Of a DNA stretch of 64,000 bases, positions 63,292-64,000 are shown piece by piece. Numbering within the stretch: the stretch's first letter is position 1; each line of letters begins with the position of its first letter. The stretch is taken from the NCBI GenBank assembly GCA_964640795.1, contig CAZXIN010000003.1:124001-188000 (forward strand), given 5' to 3'. The position numbers and the translations under genes were made by a program. The notes below the pieces were generated by a model that made no database searches, was not told the origin of the DNA, and saw only the letters and a program-made list of their open reading frames with translations. This DNA comes from M269 sp964640795. GTDB lineage: Bacteria > Pseudomonadota > Gammaproteobacteria > Enterobacterales > Alteromonadaceae.

Positions 63292-64000
63292 ATGACATCT
63301 AAGTTATTGATGGTGAGTCTTGCTGCCGCACTATCATTCCATACTAGTGCAGACCCTATAAAAACCTCAAGCAAGGCAAGGGAGTTAGCCCAGAAAGCTA
63401 TTATTGTTGATTCGCACATAGACGTGCCTTATCGCGTCAATAATCAATGGGAAGATGTCACCAAAGCAACACAAGGTGGAGATTTCGATTACCCTAGAGC
63501 TAAGGCGGGAGGTCTCAATGCACCTTTTATGTCCATTTACGTCCCAGCATCTCTAGACCGCTCTGTTGAATCAACCAAGCTTGCTCATCGCCTTGTTGAT
63601 TCAGTTGAGGCAATAGTTGGTAGGGCACCAAATAAATTTGCTATTGCAACGAGTGTTGCAGATGTTGAAAAGCAATTTGCTCAAGGCCTTATTTCTTTGC
63701 CTATGGGAATGGAAAATGGCTCTCCGATTCAAGGCGACTTGAAGAACTTAGAGGATTTTTACCACAGGGGTATTCGATATATCACATTAGCGCACTCGCA
63801 AAGCAACCATATTTCAGATTCTTCATACGACTTAAGGCGTCAATGGAAAGGCCTGAGTCCTTTTGGTAAAGAGCTGATCGCTGAAATGAACAAAATAGGC
63901 ATGATGATTGATGTCTCTCATGTGTCCGATGCTGCTTTCTATCAAGTGATAGCATTGTCTAAAGCGCCTGTTATTGCTTCCCATTCATCATTAAGGAAAT
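63292..64000 (+). CDS. M19 membrane-dipeptidase family protein, partial
   Basis: The frame runs off the right edge; 236 codons are visible. It has a signal peptide (about 1-20) and the features of renal-dipeptidase-type M19 enzymes: DSHIDVP with the HxD metal pair, a Glu in MGMENGSP, LAHSQSNHISDSS, and metal-binding His in IDVSHVS and IASHSSLR. It is probably a periplasmic or extracellular zinc dipeptidase that works with the M28 peptidase and gamma-glutamyltransferase in peptide use. GGAG 7 bases upstream supports the start at 63292. Confidence 0.92.
   Translation, partial: MTSKLLMVSLAAALSFHTSADPIKTSSKARELAQKAIIVDSHIDVPYRVNNQWEDVTKATQGGDFDYPRAKAGGLNAPFMSIYVPASLDRSVESTKLAHRLVDSVEAIVGRAPNKFAIATSVADVEKQFAQGLISLPMGMENGSPIQGDLKNLEDFYHRGIRYITLAHSQSNHISDSSYDLRRQWKGLSPFGKELIAEMNKIGMMIDVSHVSDAAFYQVIALSKAPVIASHSSLRK

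Noticed and set aside
1..64000. tRNA, rRNA, riboswitch, prophage or insertion sequence
   Set aside because: The gaps between genes are short. No cloverleaf, rRNA stretch, transposase, integrase or known riboswitch core was seen, but no covariance search could be run.

Overview
The window is a gammaproteobacterial chromosome segment of moderately low GC. The evidence is four blocks of core genes in the order known from Escherichia coli: ftsB-ispD-ispF-truD-surE-pcm-nlpD-rpoS, rppH-ptsP-lgt-thyA, rapA-rluA, and tolC/nudF-yqiB-cpdA-yqiA-parE. MutH, RppH and the TIGR03545/TIGR03546 pair also fit a marine gammaproteobacterium. A Kangiella-like lineage is my guess from memory, not shown by the sequence. 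I see no rRNA, tRNA, CRISPR array, prophage or insertion sequence.

Layout. 1-1463: the tail of a redoxin-like gene, a divergent peptide deformylase and a small membrane protein. 1688-8583 (minus): the ftsB-to-rpoS run, with a DUF368 undecaprenyl-phosphate translocase candidate between pcm and nlpD. 8686-10943 (minus): the TIGR03545/TIGR03546 pair. 11116-19271: an M28 aminopeptidase, PutA without its DNA-binding domain, a YgiM-like SH3 protein, a P-loop kinase and a CYTH-CHAD triphosphatase. 19593-28809 is the accessory part: a small orphan protein, a DUF2235 (Tle1-like) lipase, two and a fraction tandem copies of a DUF2931-like lipoprotein, and a 1552-residue secreted subtilase with calcium-binding and FG-GAP-like repeats.

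28853-40885: mutH, rppH-ptsP, lgt, thyA, an AmpG-like transporter, two little-known genes, rluA and rapA. 41276-51698: PhoH-like ATPase with a response-regulator diguanylate cyclase, a transglutaminase-like protein, cysG, a DeaD helicase, a PrsT-like TPR lipoprotein (exosortase associated) and a MarC protein. 51933-58077: tolC and the nudF-to-parE operon. 58114-64000: gamma-glutamyltransferase, an uncharacterised membrane-anchored protein, a soluble multi-PAS chemoreceptor-like protein and the start of an M19 dipeptidase.

The most unusual region is 19593-23985. It reads as a lipase effector followed by its own immunity lipoproteins, duplicated with an exact 1153-bp period. The copies are mosaics of near-identical and diverged blocks, and the 5' end of the first copy overlaps the 3' end of the lipase gene. 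No VgrG, Hcp or other secretion component is in the window, so the link to type VI secretion is inference from family membership.
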